Notes: generated by a model not told the origin, from the sequence alone. A stretch of DNA of 64,000 nucleotides from Gemmatimonas sp. (GCA_013822425.1 PNKL01000011.1:1-64000), one strand, 5' to 3'. Positions 17,719-27,074 are shown, counted from the stretch's first letter. Made by a program: numbers and translations.

Positions 17719-17904
17719 GCTGGGCTTTTTCACCACGGAGCACACGGAGAACAGCCTGAGGGCCACGGAGTAGGTGCAAATGCCTGGGGTAACGACATCG
17801 CGCTACGCTGATGTTCGCGTGGCGCGCGTAGGTCCCCCAGGAAGTGGTCGTACTCCGTGGTTCTCCAGCAGTTCTCCGTGTGCTCCGTGGTAAAGAAGCC
17901 CAGC
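17719..17904. repeat. Long inverted repeat of ACGGAG words
   Basis: Arm 17719-17752 pairs with 17871-17904 at 32 of 34 positions. Further ACGGAG/CTCCGT words occur on both inner sides. The element belongs to the same architectural class as the inverted repeats at 26251, 28877, 47806 and 57932: repeated word, spacer, reverse complement. Confidence 0.85.
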
Positions 17905-17991
17905 GTCCCGCACCAGTCGTATAGCGCACCTCCCTCGCCGTGAGCGATAATTCCCCGCACCATACCCTGTTCCCCTCCCCTGCACCCCGCC

Positions 17992-19227
17992 ATGTCTCGA
18001 CTTGGAGTTGGTTTCATCGGTTCCGGCTTCAATGCCCGCTTTCACATGCAGGGCTGGGTGGGCGTCCGCGGCGCCGACATCCTAGGCGTCTGGAGTCCCG
18101 ACGACAAGGGCGCCAAGTCGGCCGCCGCGTACTGCCGATCGCTGAACGTCGGCGACTGCAAGCCGTACCGCGGCATCGCACAGATGGTGGCCGACCCGGC
18201 GATTGACGCCATCTGGCTGAGCGGCCCCAACCACGCGCGCATCGAGAACGTAGAAGAGATCGTCGACACGATCAAGCGCGGCAAGGGCGAGCTGAAGGGC
18301 ATCGCCTGCGAGAAGCCGCTCGCGCGCAACGTGACCGAAGCCAAGCGGGTGAAGCAGCTCGTGGATTCCGTGGGGCTCAAGACCGGCTATCTCGAGAACC
18401 AGCTCTTCGCCCCGCACGTCGAGGCGGGCAAGAAGCTCATCTGGGCGCGCGGCGCGGCCACCACGGGGCGCCCGTACCTGGCGCGCGCCGCCGAGGAGCA
18501 CAGCGGCCCGCACAGCCCGTGGTTCTGGATGGGGCAGCTGCAGGGCGGCGGCGTCCTGAACGACATGATGTGCCACTCGGCGCTTGTCGTGCAGCATCTG
18601 CTCACCCGCCCCGGCGAACCGCTCAGCACCGTGAAGCCCGTGCGGGTCACCGGCCACATCGCCTCGCTCAAGTGGTCGCGCCCCGCGTACGTGAAGAAGC
18701 TCAAGCAGACCATGGGTGCGCAGGTGGACTATGCAAAGGCGCCGTCCGAGGATTTTGCGTCGCTGACGATTGAGTTCGAGACCGCCGAGGGACACACGGT
18801 CATCGGCGAGGCGTCCACGTCGTGGAGCTTCGTCGGCGCCGGTCTGCGCCTGTCGGCGGAGCTGCTGGGCCCCGAGTACTCGATGAAGTGGAACTCGCTC
18901 GACAGCGGGCTGCAGCTCTTCTTCAGCCGCGAGGTCACGGGACGTGCGGGCGAGGACCTGGTGGAGAAGCAGAACGCCGAACAGGGCGTGATGCCGGTGG
19001 TGCCGCAGGAGCATCTCGCGTACGGCTACACTGATGAAGACCGTCACTTCGTGAATGTCTTCCTCGGACGTGAAGAACCGTTGCTCACGTTCGATGACGG
19101 TTTGGAGGTCGTCAAGATGCTGATGACCGCCTATCAGAGCGCAGAGAGCGGCAAGACGCTCGCCTTCCCGCCGAAGAACCTCAACACCTTCAAGCCGAAG
19201 GTGGCGCAGGGGACCTGGAAGCCATGA
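17992..19227 (+). CDS. Gfo/Idh/MocA family oxidoreductase
   Basis: 411-residue NAD(P)-dependent sugar oxidoreductase. The N-terminal Rossmann motif is GVGFIGSGFNARFH, followed by IAQMVADPAIDAIWLSGPN and the family EKPL motif (ACEKPLARNVTEAKRV), whose lysine is catalytic. It has no signal peptide, so it should act in the cytoplasm. Its stop overlaps the start of the proline dehydrogenase gene (ATGA). In the context of the upstream sugar dehydrogenase it could reduce or interconvert keto-sugars; the specificity is unknown. Confidence 0.88.
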   Translation: MSRLGVGFIGSGFNARFHMQGWVGVRGADILGVWSPDDKGAKSAAAYCRSLNVGDCKPYRGIAQMVADPAIDAIWLSGPNHARIENVEEIVDTIKRGKGELKGIACEKPLARNVTEAKRVKQLVDSVGLKTGYLENQLFAPHVEAGKKLIWARGAATTGRPYLARAAEEHSGPHSPWFWMGQLQGGGVLNDMMCHSALVVQHLLTRPGEPLSTVKPVRVTGHIASLKWSRPAYVKKLKQTMGAQVDYAKAPSEDFASLTIEFETAEGHTVIGEASTSWSFVGAGLRLSAELLGPEYSMKWNSLDSGLQLFFSREVTGRAGEDLVEKQNAEQGVMPVVPQEHLAYGYTDEDRHFVNVFLGREEPLLTFDDGLEVVKMLMTAYQSAESGKTLAFPPKNLNTFKPKVAQGTWKP

Positions 19228-20150
19228 GCCTGGGGCGCACGATCCTCCTCAAGATGGCCGACTCGCCGTTCCTCAACCGGCAAGCGACGCAGCGCACGTT
19301 CGTGAGGCGCGCCACGCGGCGTTTCATGCCGGGCGAGGCGCCCGAGGACGCGTTGCGCGCGGCCCAGGCGCTCAAGGCCGAGGGACGCGGCACCGTGTTC
19401 ACCAAGCTCGGCGAGAACATCGTCGTGCCCGCTGACGCGGAGGCCGTGCGCGACCACTACCTGTGGTTCTTCGACCAGTTGGCGGCGTCCGGACTCGACG
19501 GCCACGTGAGCGTGAAACCCACGCAGCTCGGACTCGACCTGTCATACGACAAGTGCCTCGAGCACATGACGGTGCTCGCCGCACGCAGTGAGTCCATCGG
19601 CAAGGTCTTCTGGATCGACATGGAAGGGTTCGTCTATGTGGACCCCACGCTGAAGCTCTACCGCACGCTCAAGGAGAGGCATCCGCACGTGGGGCTGGCC
19701 CTGCAGGCGTACCTGTATCGCACGCAGGCGGACATTGACGCGCTGATGGACCTGAACCCCATCATCCGGCTCGTGAAGGGGGCGTACGCCGAGCCGTCGT
19801 CCGTGGCGTATCCCGTGAAGGCCGACACCAACCGCAATTACTTCGACCTGTCCGACCGGATGCTGCAGGCCGCGGCGACCGGCCGGTGCACGCCGATCCT
19901 TGGTACGCACGACATTCCGCTGCTCGACCGGCTGGTGGCGCGCGCCAAGGCACACGGCACGCCGGACAAGGGATACGAGATCCACATGCTGTACGGCATC
20001 CGCGACGCCGACCAGCGCCGTCTGCGCAGCCAGGGACGCACGGTGAAGACGCTGATCAGCTATGGCAGCGCCTGGTACAAGTGGTACATGCGGCGGCTGG
20101 CGGAGCGGCCGGCGAATGTGTGGTTTGTGGTCCGATCGATGCTCGGCTAG
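19224..20150 (+). CDS. putA: Proline dehydrogenase
   Basis: 308-residue monofunctional flavin-dependent proline dehydrogenase, first step of proline catabolism (proline to pyrroline-5-carboxylate). Family segments are present: HVSVKPTQLGLDLS, WIDMEG, RLVKGAYAEP, THDIPLLDRLV and the late YGSAWYKWYMRRLAERPAN. There is no P5C dehydrogenase domain, so this is the short PRODH type; a separate rocA/pruA should exist elsewhere. Its translation is coupled to the Gfo/Idh/MocA gene by a 4-bp overlap, an unusual partnership with no clear pathway logic. Confidence 0.9.
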   Translation: MSLGRTILLKMADSPFLNRQATQRTFVRRATRRFMPGEAPEDALRAAQALKAEGRGTVFTKLGENIVVPADAEAVRDHYLWFFDQLAASGLDGHVSVKPTQLGLDLSYDKCLEHMTVLAARSESIGKVFWIDMEGFVYVDPTLKLYRTLKERHPHVGLALQAYLYRTQADIDALMDLNPIIRLVKGAYAEPSSVAYPVKADTNRNYFDLSDRMLQAAATGRCTPILGTHDIPLLDRLVARAKAHGTPDKGYEIHMLYGIRDADQRRLRSQGRTVKTLISYGSAWYKWYMRRLAERPANVWFVVRSMLG

Positions 20151-20204
20151 GATGCCGAACGACGCCACCAGGCGCCGTTCGGCGTTGCTGGGGGCAGTCT
20201 CGAC

Positions 20205-20846
20205 CTACAGCCCCTCCACCGCCCTCAGCATTCCCGCGTATTCACGTCCGTGTACCATCGGCACGCCGGTCGCCTTCACGAGCGCGGCCACGTTCGCCGG
20301 CGTCACCTTGCCGCCTGCAATGATCATGATGCGGTCGCCGGCGCGTTCCACCAGGCGCTTCAGGTGCGGCGCGCCCTCCGCTGCCGTCTTCGCCCCGCCG
20401 CTCGTCAGGATGCAGTCGAACTGCAGCGAGACCAGCAGCTCCAGCGCCTCATCCTGGTCCTTCACGCTGTCGAACGCGCGATGAAAGCCCACCCGCATGG
20501 GACTCGCCACCGCGTGCAGTTCGGCCAGCCGGCCGGCGTCCACTTCGCCGTCGGGCGTGAGGATGCCGATCACCACGCCGTCCGCCCCGAGTTCCTTGGC
20601 CACGGCAATGTCGCGCTTCATGATCTCGAACTCGTCGTCCGTGTACACGAAGTCGCCCACCCGCGGGCGCACCAGCACGTGCACCGACACGAGCAGCCGC
20701 TCGAGGGACCGCGCGATCAGCCCGGCGCTCGGCGTCGTGCCCCCGTCATGCAACGGCCCGCACAACTCGATGCGGTGGACGCCGGCGTGCTGCGCCGACA
20801 ATGCCGCCGCAAACGAATCAACCGCCGCTTCCACACGCACCGACAT
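20205..20846 (-). CDS. cutC: CutC family protein
   Basis: 213-residue TIM-barrel protein of the CutC family, historically linked to copper tolerance though the biochemical role is unsettled. The start VEAAVDSFAAALSAQ follows ATG 20846, preceded by CCGGAGG at suitable spacing. The family motifs are HRIELCGPLHDGGTTPSAGLI, VHVLVRPRVGDFVY, GADGVVIGILTPDGEVD and FHRAFD. Two bases separate it from the DUF885 stop, so it ends a five-gene minus-strand operon with DUF1080, MFS, Gfo/Idh/MocA and DUF885 genes. Confidence 0.9.
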   Translation of the reverse strand: MSVRVEAAVDSFAAALSAQHAGVHRIELCGPLHDGGTTPSAGLIARSLERLLVSVHVLVRPRVGDFVYTDDEFEIMKRDIAVAKELGADGVVIGILTPDGEVDAGRLAELHAVASPMRVGFHRAFDSVKDQDEALELLVSLQFDCILTSGGAKTAAEGAPHLKRLVERAGDRIMIIAGGKVTPANVAALVKATGVPMVHGREYAGMLRAVEGL

Positions 20847-20848
20847 GG

Positions 20849-22747
20849 CTACTTGCCTCCGGGGGGCGGTAGGGTGGCCGCGAACTTCCACTGCGTGCGG
20901 AAGTCGTGCGCCAGCGGTTGCCCGAGCATCAGCACCCGCACCATCTCCACGGGCATGGACCCGTGCGTGAAGATGAAATCATGGAACTGGCGGTTCGTCA
21001 TCTTGCCGCCGTCCACCACTTCGTGATGGAGCGCGCGGAACTGCAGCCCGCCCATCATGTACGCTACCTGATACAACGGCCCGTACGACCCATTGAACGA
21101 ACGACGCACCTCCGCCGTTGCGTTGGCCCGCTCGTGCCCCACGCGGTCAATCAGGAATTCAATGCACTGCTGGGGCGTCCAGTTCCCGAGATGGAAGTTG
21201 AGCGAGAAGATGACCCGCGCCGAGCGGTGCATGCGCCAGAACAGCGCGCCGATGCGGTCCTCGGGCTTCGAGTGGAAGCCGTTGTCCCACAGGATCGTCT
21301 CCCAGTAGAACGCACCGCCCTCGCTCCAGAACGGCGTGCTGAATTCGCGCCGGTACGGATAGTAGCGCGACGTCATGAACCCCTGCATGTGGTGGCCGGG
21401 GATCATCTCGTGGAAGGCCGTGGCGTGTGAGAAGTGCGGGTTGTTGCCGCGCATCGCCATCAGCTTGTCGTCATCCGACATGCTGTCGGTGGGATATGCC
21501 ACCTGGAACACCTCGCCGCCGAGAAAGAACGGCGAGGTCTTCTGGCGTTCCGGCGAGATCATCTCGATGCGCCAGACGTCCTGCGCGAGCGGCGGAATGG
21601 TGACCATGTCGTGGTCGCGGAGCCACTGCACCGCCTCGAACTCGAGGTCGCGCACCATGTTCACCTGCTCGCCGGGCGGCACGTAGCTCTGTTTCACCTT
21701 CTCCATCGCCGCCTTCCAGTCGTCCCCGAAGCCCATCTCGCGCGCCGCTTTCTTCATCTCGCGCTCGCCCCAGTCGAGCTCCTTCTGCGCAATGGCGATC
21801 AGCTCCTCCGGCGAGTACGGCAGCATCTCGTGCGTGATGCTCGTCTCGATCGCCGCGCGGCCGATGGGCAGACCCACGATGGGCTCGTCATCGCCGCGCT
21901 TCCAGCCGACGATCTTCTCGCGCAGCACGCGCTGGTAGTTGACGAGCGCCGAATCCGCCGCGCGGTACGGCGCGCCGGTCCACCACGAGAAGAGCGGATC
22001 GTAGCCGTTGTAGAACTGGTGCCAGCTGCGCAGCAGTGTGCGCAGCGACGCGGTCACCTCGGCGGCGCGGTACGCCGCCACCTTGGTGATCCTGGCCACC
22101 GACGAGTCGCCCTTGGGCGGGTTCTCGATCTTCGTGCGCAGGGCATTCACCGTGGCGCCGATGTACGCGAGCGTGCGCGCCGAGCGTGGACCGTCCACCG
22201 CTTCCATCCGGCGGCGCGCGTCCTCGAGCGCAAAGACCGAGTCGCCGAACGGGAGGAGCGCGCCGAGGTCGGCGTACACCTTGGTGTCACGCTGCAGCAG
22301 GTCCTGCGCCTCTTCAATGGTGTTGCGGAGGAGGACGTGATCGGCCTTGGCGCTGTGGCTCAGCGCATTGAAGTCGATCGCCTTGAGCTGGTCGAGCCAC
22401 GCCTGGTAGAACGTGCCGAACACCTCGCGCTGAGACGGCGAGTACTGCTGCGGGTAGCGCCGCTGCAGTACGGCACGGTCAGCGGAATACCTCTCCACGA
22501 CGCCGCGCAGTTCGCTCCCGCGCTCGGCGATGAGCAGGTTCGCGTCGGGGGCGTAGACCAATGGCCGCCCCTGGACATGCTTGTTCGCCGGGGCAGAAGT
22601 CGCTTGCTGTGCCTGTGCCTGTGCCTGTGCCCGCGGTTGAGGTGCCCCTGCCTGCTGTTGTGGCGCCTGTGCCCGTGCCTGTGCCCCTGATGCACCGGCA
22701 CACAGACCGATGAGCGCCATCGCGACGATGCGGCTGTGCCGGTGCAT
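20849..22747 (-). CDS. DUF885 family exported metallopeptidase-like protein
   Basis: 632 residues from ATG 22747, where an N-terminal signal peptide (MALIGLCAGASGAQA region) begins. The core carries the DUF885 metal motif FHEMIPGHHMQGF (HExxPGH), followed by FWSEGGAFYWETILWD, suggesting a secreted zinc peptidase. Just after the signal peptide is a Gln/Ala repeat (AQAQAQAQQ) encoded by CCTGTGCCTGTGCC words, another simple repeat inside a coding region. The start codon overlaps the stop of the upstream Gfo/Idh/MocA gene (TGATG). Its role in the sugar operon is not evident. Confidence 0.85.
   Translation of the reverse strand: MHRHSRIVAMALIGLCAGASGAQARAQAPQQQAGAPQPRAQAQAQAQQATSAPANKHVQGRPLVYAPDANLLIAERGSELRGVVERYSADRAVLQRRYPQQYSPSQREVFGTFYQAWLDQLKAIDFNALSHSAKADHVLLRNTIEEAQDLLQRDTKVYADLGALLPFGDSVFALEDARRRMEAVDGPRSARTLAYIGATVNALRTKIENPPKGDSSVARITKVAAYRAAEVTASLRTLLRSWHQFYNGYDPLFSWWTGAPYRAADSALVNYQRVLREKIVGWKRGDDEPIVGLPIGRAAIETSITHEMLPYSPEELIAIAQKELDWGEREMKKAAREMGFGDDWKAAMEKVKQSYVPPGEQVNMVRDLEFEAVQWLRDHDMVTIPPLAQDVWRIEMISPERQKTSPFFLGGEVFQVAYPTDSMSDDDKLMAMRGNNPHFSHATAFHEMIPGHHMQGFMTSRYYPYRREFSTPFWSEGGAFYWETILWDNGFHSKPEDRIGALFWRMHRSARVIFSLNFHLGNWTPQQCIEFLIDRVGHERANATAEVRRSFNGSYGPLYQVAYMMGGLQFRALHHEVVDGGKMTNRQFHDFIFTHGSMPVEMVRVLMLGQPLAHDFRTQWKFAATLPPPGGK
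22597..22686. repeat. CCTGTGCC word repeats in the 5' end of the DUF885 gene
   Basis: Tandem and near-tandem CCTGTG/CCCGTG words encode the Gln-Ala linker after the signal peptide. The same word in reverse complement (GGCACGGGCACAG) builds the intergenic hairpin at 28877-29035. Confidence 0.7.
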
Positions 22748-24156
22748 CAGTAGCTGTACCCCGCACGGTACTTCGGCGTAATCCACTCTTCGTTGATCCC
22801 TGTGGTGAGCAGCTCGCCCGTCGTCGGGTTGAGGTCAATGCTGCGCCCCGCGCGGACCGCCAGGTTGCCGAGCACGATCATCTCGGTGAGCGGACCCGCG
22901 TGGCCGGCAATGTTCGAACCGGGCTGCGTGCCCGCCTTGATCGCCTCGATGAACTCGCCGTACACGCCCTTGGTGCGCGGGAACTTCTGTGGCAGCGGCG
23001 CGGCCTTGACAGCCTTGTCCGCCTCGGCGTCCACGAGACGCGGATTCTCGCCGTACGTGCCGGCCATGATCATCCCTTTCTCGCCAACCCAGAGCTGGAA
23101 GCCGTCATCGCTGTATGGCCAGTTCTCGGTGAGCGGCCACCCTTCCGGGCGAGCCGGCAGGATGCCGCCGTCACGCCAGTTGAGCGTCACGATGCCGTTC
23201 CTGCCGATGGCGTTCATCGTGCCGGCCACCGGGAACTCGTACGTGATGCGCGACATCTTGGGCGCCGTCTCAGGGAAGAGTTGCGATGTCTCCGGAATCA
23301 CGCGGCCCGGGAACTTGAGGCCGAGGATCCACACCGCGCAGTCCATGATGTGGCAGGCCATGTCGCCCATGGCGCCGGTGCCGAAATCCCACCAGCCGCG
23401 CCAGTTGAACGGCGCGTACGCCGGGTGATACGGACGGAACGGCGCGGGGCCAAGCCAGAGCTCCCAGTCGAGCGTCGGCGGCACGTTGTGCGCTTCGCTC
23501 GGCCGGCGGATCCCCTGCGGCCAGATGGGACGGTTTGTGTAGAAGTCGATGCTGACGACCTTGCCGATCAACCCCGCCTCCACCCACTCGCGCATCACGC
23601 GGATGCCCTCGGCGGCGTGCCCCTGGTTGCCCATCTGCGTCGCCTGCTTCGGGCGCCGCGCTGCCTCGGCCTTGAGCGAGCGGACTTCGGCGACGGTGCG
23701 GGCCAGCGGCTTCTGGCAGTAGAGGTGCTTGCCGGCCTTGAGCGTCAGCATTGACGCCGATGCATGGAGATGGTCGGGCGTGGACACGGTGATGATGTCG
23801 ATGTTCTTCGCCTCGCGGTCGATCATCTCGCGGTAGTCCTTGTACTTCTTCGCCTGCGGCTGCAGCCGGTAGGTGCGCTCGGCCGCCACGTCATCCACGT
23901 CGCAGAGCGCGTGGATGTTGCAGTCGGCCTGCGCGGCGAAGCCCCGGACGTCGCTGTGCCCCATGCCGCCGACGCCGATGCACGCAACGCTCACCTTGTC
24001 GCTCGGCGCTACGTGGCGCGGCCCGCCGAGGACGTGCGGCTTGACGATGGTGAAGGCCATGCCGGCCATCGAGGTCTGTTCCACGAACTCGCGGCGCGAG
24101 ACGGTCGGGCTCTCCGCGGCAGCGTCGGGAGTGGACACGGGATTCTTGGTCGTCAT
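22747..24156 (-). CDS. Tat-exported Gfo/Idh/MocA family oxidoreductase
   Basis: 469 residues. ATG 24156 was chosen because GAGGAG lies 7 nt upstream; ATG 24162 is also in frame but too close to it. The N-terminus has a Tat signal (SRREFVEQTSMAGMAF). The Rossmann domain begins VSVACIGVGGMGHSDVRGF, with TVSTPDHLHA and the catalytic-Lys motif YCQKPLARTVAEV. The second domain includes WWDFGTGAMGDMACHIMD, typical of exported planctomycete/Bacteroides-type members. Such periplasmic enzymes with tightly bound NAD act on sugars. The neighbouring DUF1080 and MFS genes suggest a keto-sugar pathway. Confidence 0.88.
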   Translation of the reverse strand: MTTKNPVSTPDAAAESPTVSRREFVEQTSMAGMAFTIVKPHVLGGPRHVAPSDKVSVACIGVGGMGHSDVRGFAAQADCNIHALCDVDDVAAERTYRLQPQAKKYKDYREMIDREAKNIDIITVSTPDHLHASASMLTLKAGKHLYCQKPLARTVAEVRSLKAEAARRPKQATQMGNQGHAAEGIRVMREWVEAGLIGKVVSIDFYTNRPIWPQGIRRPSEAHNVPPTLDWELWLGPAPFRPYHPAYAPFNWRGWWDFGTGAMGDMACHIMDCAVWILGLKFPGRVIPETSQLFPETAPKMSRITYEFPVAGTMNAIGRNGIVTLNWRDGGILPARPEGWPLTENWPYSDDGFQLWVGEKGMIMAGTYGENPRLVDAEADKAVKAAPLPQKFPRTKGVYGEFIEAIKAGTQPGSNIAGHAGPLTEMIVLGNLAVRAGRSIDLNPTTGELLTTGINEEWITPKYRAGYSY

Positions 24157-24158
24157 CG

Positions 24159-25397
24159 TCATGCTCCTCGGTTGGCGGCGCCCGGCACGGCCGGGGTTTC
24201 CTTGGGACGGAACAGGATCGCGAACAGCACCATCACCGCCGCGGCGGCAATGGCCGGATGCAACCAGATGGCGGGCCAGTTGTGCGTGGAGGCGGTCGTG
24301 GCATCGGCTGTCGTCGTCGTGAAGCGCTGCACGACGGCGCCCGAGACGGACGCGCCGATGAGGTAGCCAACGCCGTTGGTCACGAAGTTCATGAAGCCCT
24401 GCGCGGCGCCACGGATCTTCTCGCCGGCGCGCTCGTCGGTGTAGATCTGGCCGGCCACGAAGAAGAAGTCGTAACAGACGCCGTGGAGCAGGATGCCGGC
24501 GTAGATCATCCACATCCCGCCCGCCGCGTCGCCGTGAGCGAACGCAAAGTAGCGCAGTGCCCACGCCGCCATGCCGCCGACCATGATCCACTTGATCCCG
24601 AACTTCCGCAGGAAGAACGGGAGCAGGAGCATGAAGAAGATCTCGCTCGTCTGCCCCAGGATCTGGATGAACGCCGGCCATGGCGCGCCGATCTCGTTGA
24701 GGAAGAGGTTGGCGAACGCGTAGTAGAACTGCAGCGGGACGCAGAGCAGGAACGACCCGATGACAAAGAGCAGGAAGTCCGGCTGCTTGAGCAGCTGCAG
24801 CGCGTCGACGCCCAGCGCGTCACGCCAACTGAACGGCGTTCCGGCGGCCTTGGGTGGCGTGTGCGGAAGGATCAGCGAGAAGGCCGCCATCGCCACCGAC
24901 GCGTACGCGGCGAGCTGCATTGGCAGCGCCTGCGCGTCGGCCTTGAGCACCCAGCCCACGATGATGCCGGCGACGATCCAGCCGATCGTGCCGAGCACCC
25001 GAATGGCCGGAAACTCACGCCCCGGATCCTTCACATGGTGGAAGCTGATGCTGTTGGTCAGCGACAACGTCGGCATGTAGCAGAGTGCGTAGCCGATCAG
25101 CACCGGGTAGAACGTCGCGAAGGTCGTCTGTGTCGAGGCGATCCACATCAGGGCCGCACCGGCCAGGTGCAGGATGGCCAGCAGTTTCTCCGACGAGAAG
25201 AACCGGTCGGCCACCATGCCAACGAAGAACGGCGACAGCAGCGCAGCGATGGCCGTCGCCCCATACGCCTGCCCGATCTGCGTCCCCGAGAACTTGAGCG
25301 TGGCACCGAGGTACGTGCCCATCGTCACGAACCAGACCCCCCAGATGAAGTACTGGAGGAACATCATCGTCATCAGCTTGAGGCGCGTCGCGTTCAT
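24159..25397 (-). CDS. MFS transporter, nucleoside:H+ symporter-like
   Basis: 412-residue inner-membrane protein with twelve hydrophobic segments. It resembles the NupG/XapB branch of the major facilitator superfamily ([19 protein letters not shown] start, [37 protein letters not shown]). Several members of this branch in sugar operons import saccharides rather than nucleosides. It overlaps the Gfo/Idh/MocA start, and lies 30 bp downstream of the DUF1080 gene. A sugar or nucleoside substrate is the reasonable inference. Confidence 0.82.
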   Translation of the reverse strand: MNATRLKLMTMMFLQYFIWGVWFVTMGTYLGATLKFSGTQIGQAYGATAIAALLSPFFVGMVADRFFSSEKLLAILHLAGAALMWIASTQTTFATFYPVLIGYALCYMPTLSLTNSISFHHVKDPGREFPAIRVLGTIGWIVAGIIVGWVLKADAQALPMQLAAYASVAMAAFSLILPHTPPKAAGTPFSWRDALGVDALQLLKQPDFLLFVIGSFLLCVPLQFYYAFANLFLNEIGAPWPAFIQILGQTSEIFFMLLLPFFLRKFGIKWIMVGGMAAWALRYFAFAHGDAAGGMWMIYAGILLHGVCYDFFFVAGQIYTDERAGEKIRGAAQGFMNFVTNGVGYLIGASVSGAVVQRFTTTTADATTASTHNWPAIWLHPAIAAAAVMVLFAILFRPKETPAVPGAANRGA

Positions 25398-25427
25398 CGA
25401 GGCTCCGGTGGCGGTGGAACGCCGGGG

Positions 25428-26117
25428 TCAGTCGAGCGGGCGGATGCGGATGTGGCGGAGCGAGAGCGCGCCATTGTGGTCGCCCTGAATGCCAATGGCA
25501 CCGCGCGCCGCGAGGCCGTACTTGGGGTACTTCGCGAACTTCGACGCAGCGACCTTGGCCTTCCAGTCGGCGCTCCACAGTTCGTACTCGACCACCTTGG
25601 TGCCGTTGAGCCAGTGCTCGACGTGGTTCTTCTTCACCACGATGCGCGTCTTCTGCCACTCGCCGGCCGGCTTGAGTGCCCCCTCGGCAGCCGGATACAG
25701 CCCGTAGGCCGCACCGGCCGAAGTGAGCCGCGTCCGTCCGTCGGGCGCGTTGGCATCGTCGAGCAGCTGATACTCAGTGCCGCTCCAGTAAATCCGGTCG
25801 TACTGCTCGGTGGCCCGGTAGAAGAGACCGGCGTTCCCGCCTTTCTCGAGCTTCCACTCCAGTTCGAGCTCGAAATCGCCGAAGGTCTCGCGCGTCATGA
25901 TGTCGGCAGCGGTCCCCTTCTTCACCAGCACGCCGTCCTCGATGCCCCATCCCTTCGGCAGTTCCTGGCTGCGGTACCCGCGCCACGCGGACGTAGAGGA
26001 ACCATCGAACAAGGGCTTCCAGCCGCCCTGCGCGTGCGCGCGAAAGGTCGCACAGGAGGTCAGGAGGAGCACGCTGACCGGGAGGGCGCGCCAAGTATAT
26101 CGGAACAGACGGGGCAT
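25428..26117 (-). CDS. DUF1080 lipoprotein (3-keto-disaccharide hydrolase family)
   Basis: 229 residues with a lipoprotein-type signal (VSVLLLTSC, lipobox cysteine about residue 22). The mature protein has the jelly-roll DUF1080 pattern (GWKPLFDGSSTSAWRGY, FGDFELELEWKLEKGGNAGLFYR, GAIGIQGDHNGALSLRHIRIRPLD). Family members cleave 3-keto-glycosides. It is the promoter-proximal gene of the operon with the transporter and Tat-type Gfo/Idh/MocA oxidoreductase. With the sugar dehydrogenase pair at 15-17.6 kb it supports a pathway of C-3 oxidation followed by cleavage. Confidence 0.87.
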   Translation of the reverse strand: MPRLFRYTWRALPVSVLLLTSCATFRAHAQGGWKPLFDGSSTSAWRGYRSQELPKGWGIEDGVLVKKGTAADIMTRETFGDFELELEWKLEKGGNAGLFYRATEQYDRIYWSGTEYQLLDDANAPDGRTRLTSAGAAYGLYPAAEGALKPAGEWQKTRIVVKKNHVEHWLNGTKVVEYELWSADWKAKVAASKFAKYPKYGLAARGAIGIQGDHNGALSLRHIRIRPLD

Positions 26118-26477
26118 GGACCGTTTCCGGGGTGTAGGTAACCGCGAAAACGTACCGCCCGGAGGGGGGTTCTGAAAGGTTTGGGAGACCGTTTGGACGC
26201 CTGGCCGGTGCGGGTCCGGACGCTTCGAAGGAGGGCCGAGTTCTACAGCTTTGCCGCGGATTACGCGGATGCGGGCGGATGGCGCGGATCAACGTCAATT
26301 GGGGTACTCCGCCCGAAGACCAAGTCGGCGTGGCGAGCCCCCTCGTGTATGATCCGCGTCCATCCGCCCGTGATCCGTGAAATCCGCGGCAAGGCAGTAA
26401 GACCCACCCCGCATCAATAGTCGCCGCATGACCACCGCTTTCGTATCGTTGAGAAGCCCCAACCAGACACCGCGTAG
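26118..26477. other. 360-bp divergent gap with an inverted repeat of GCGGAT words
   Basis: It lies between the DUF1080 start and the acetyltransferase start. No gene was recognised. The central part is the GCGGAT inverted repeat (26251-26392). The flanks should hold promoters of the two divergent genes, but no clear -35/-10 pair was identified. Confidence 0.55.
26251..26392. repeat. Inverted repeat of GCGGAT words
   Basis: Arms 26251-26290 and 26351-26392 are reverse complements with a few small gaps (TTGCCGCGGATT at one end, AATCCGCGGCAA at the other). Each contains several GCGGAT or ATCCGC words, and 60 bp separate the arms. Confidence 0.85.
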
Positions 26478-26957
26478 ATGAACTTCACCATCGAACTCGC
26501 CCGCGACGCTGCCGACCGCGAGGCCTGCGCCCGCATGATGTCGGAGTCCGACCCCTGGATCACACTCGGACGCGACTTTGCCCGCTGCCTGACCGCGGTT
26601 TCCGACTCCTCCCGCGAGCTGTATGTCGCCCGTACCGGGGACGGGGTGGCGGGGTTCATCCTGCTCACGATGAAGGGCCAGTTTCCCGGGTACATCACCT
26701 CGGTGTGCGTGGCCGCCTCGGCGCGCAGCTCAGGCCTCGGCACGCAACTCGTGGCCTTCGCCGAGCGGCGCATCCATCGCGAGTCGCCCAACGTTTTCCT
26801 CTGCGTGTCGTCGTTCAACCCCGGCGCGCGCCGCCTCTACGAGCGGCTCGGCTTCGAGTTCGTCGGCACCCTGAAGGACTTTCTCGTCAAGGGCTACGAC
26901 GAGTTGTTGTTCCGGAAGACCATTGGCCCGTGGAGCACCTTCAAGCCGCAACCATAG
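26478..26957 (+). CDS. GNAT family N-acetyltransferase
   Basis: 159 residues with the GNAT fold. The acetyl-CoA loop is VAASARSSGLGTQLVAFAERR (residues ~76-96), preceded by strand GYITSVCV and followed by NPGARRLYERLGFEFVGTLKDF. The overall look recalls RimI-like enzymes, but the substrate cannot be assigned. It stands alone on the plus strand between two repeat-rich gaps. Confidence 0.85.
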   Translation: MNFTIELARDAADREACARMMSESDPWITLGRDFARCLTAVSDSSRELYVARTGDGVAGFILLTMKGQFPGYITSVCVAASARSSGLGTQLVAFAERRIHRESPNVFLCVSSFNPGARRLYERLGFEFVGTLKDFLVKGYDELLFRKTIGPWSTFKPQP

Positions 26958-27074
26958 GCAGGCCTCCCCACTCCGCCCTCCTCCCTCCACTCCTCCCTCC
27001 TCACCCAACCCCTGCACCCCTCCCCCTCCCGGTCATCTTCTGACCGCCTTGTCTCGACGGCTGTAGCTTTATCG

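Larger units (their letters stand above)
17645..17991. other. 347-bp gap holding a terminator and a long inverted repeat
   Basis: No gene was recognised. The left part holds an intrinsic terminator (17672-17706). The middle holds a large inverted repeat built of ACGGAG words (17719-17904). The right end is pyrimidine-rich and leads into the next start codon at 17992. Confidence 0.6.
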
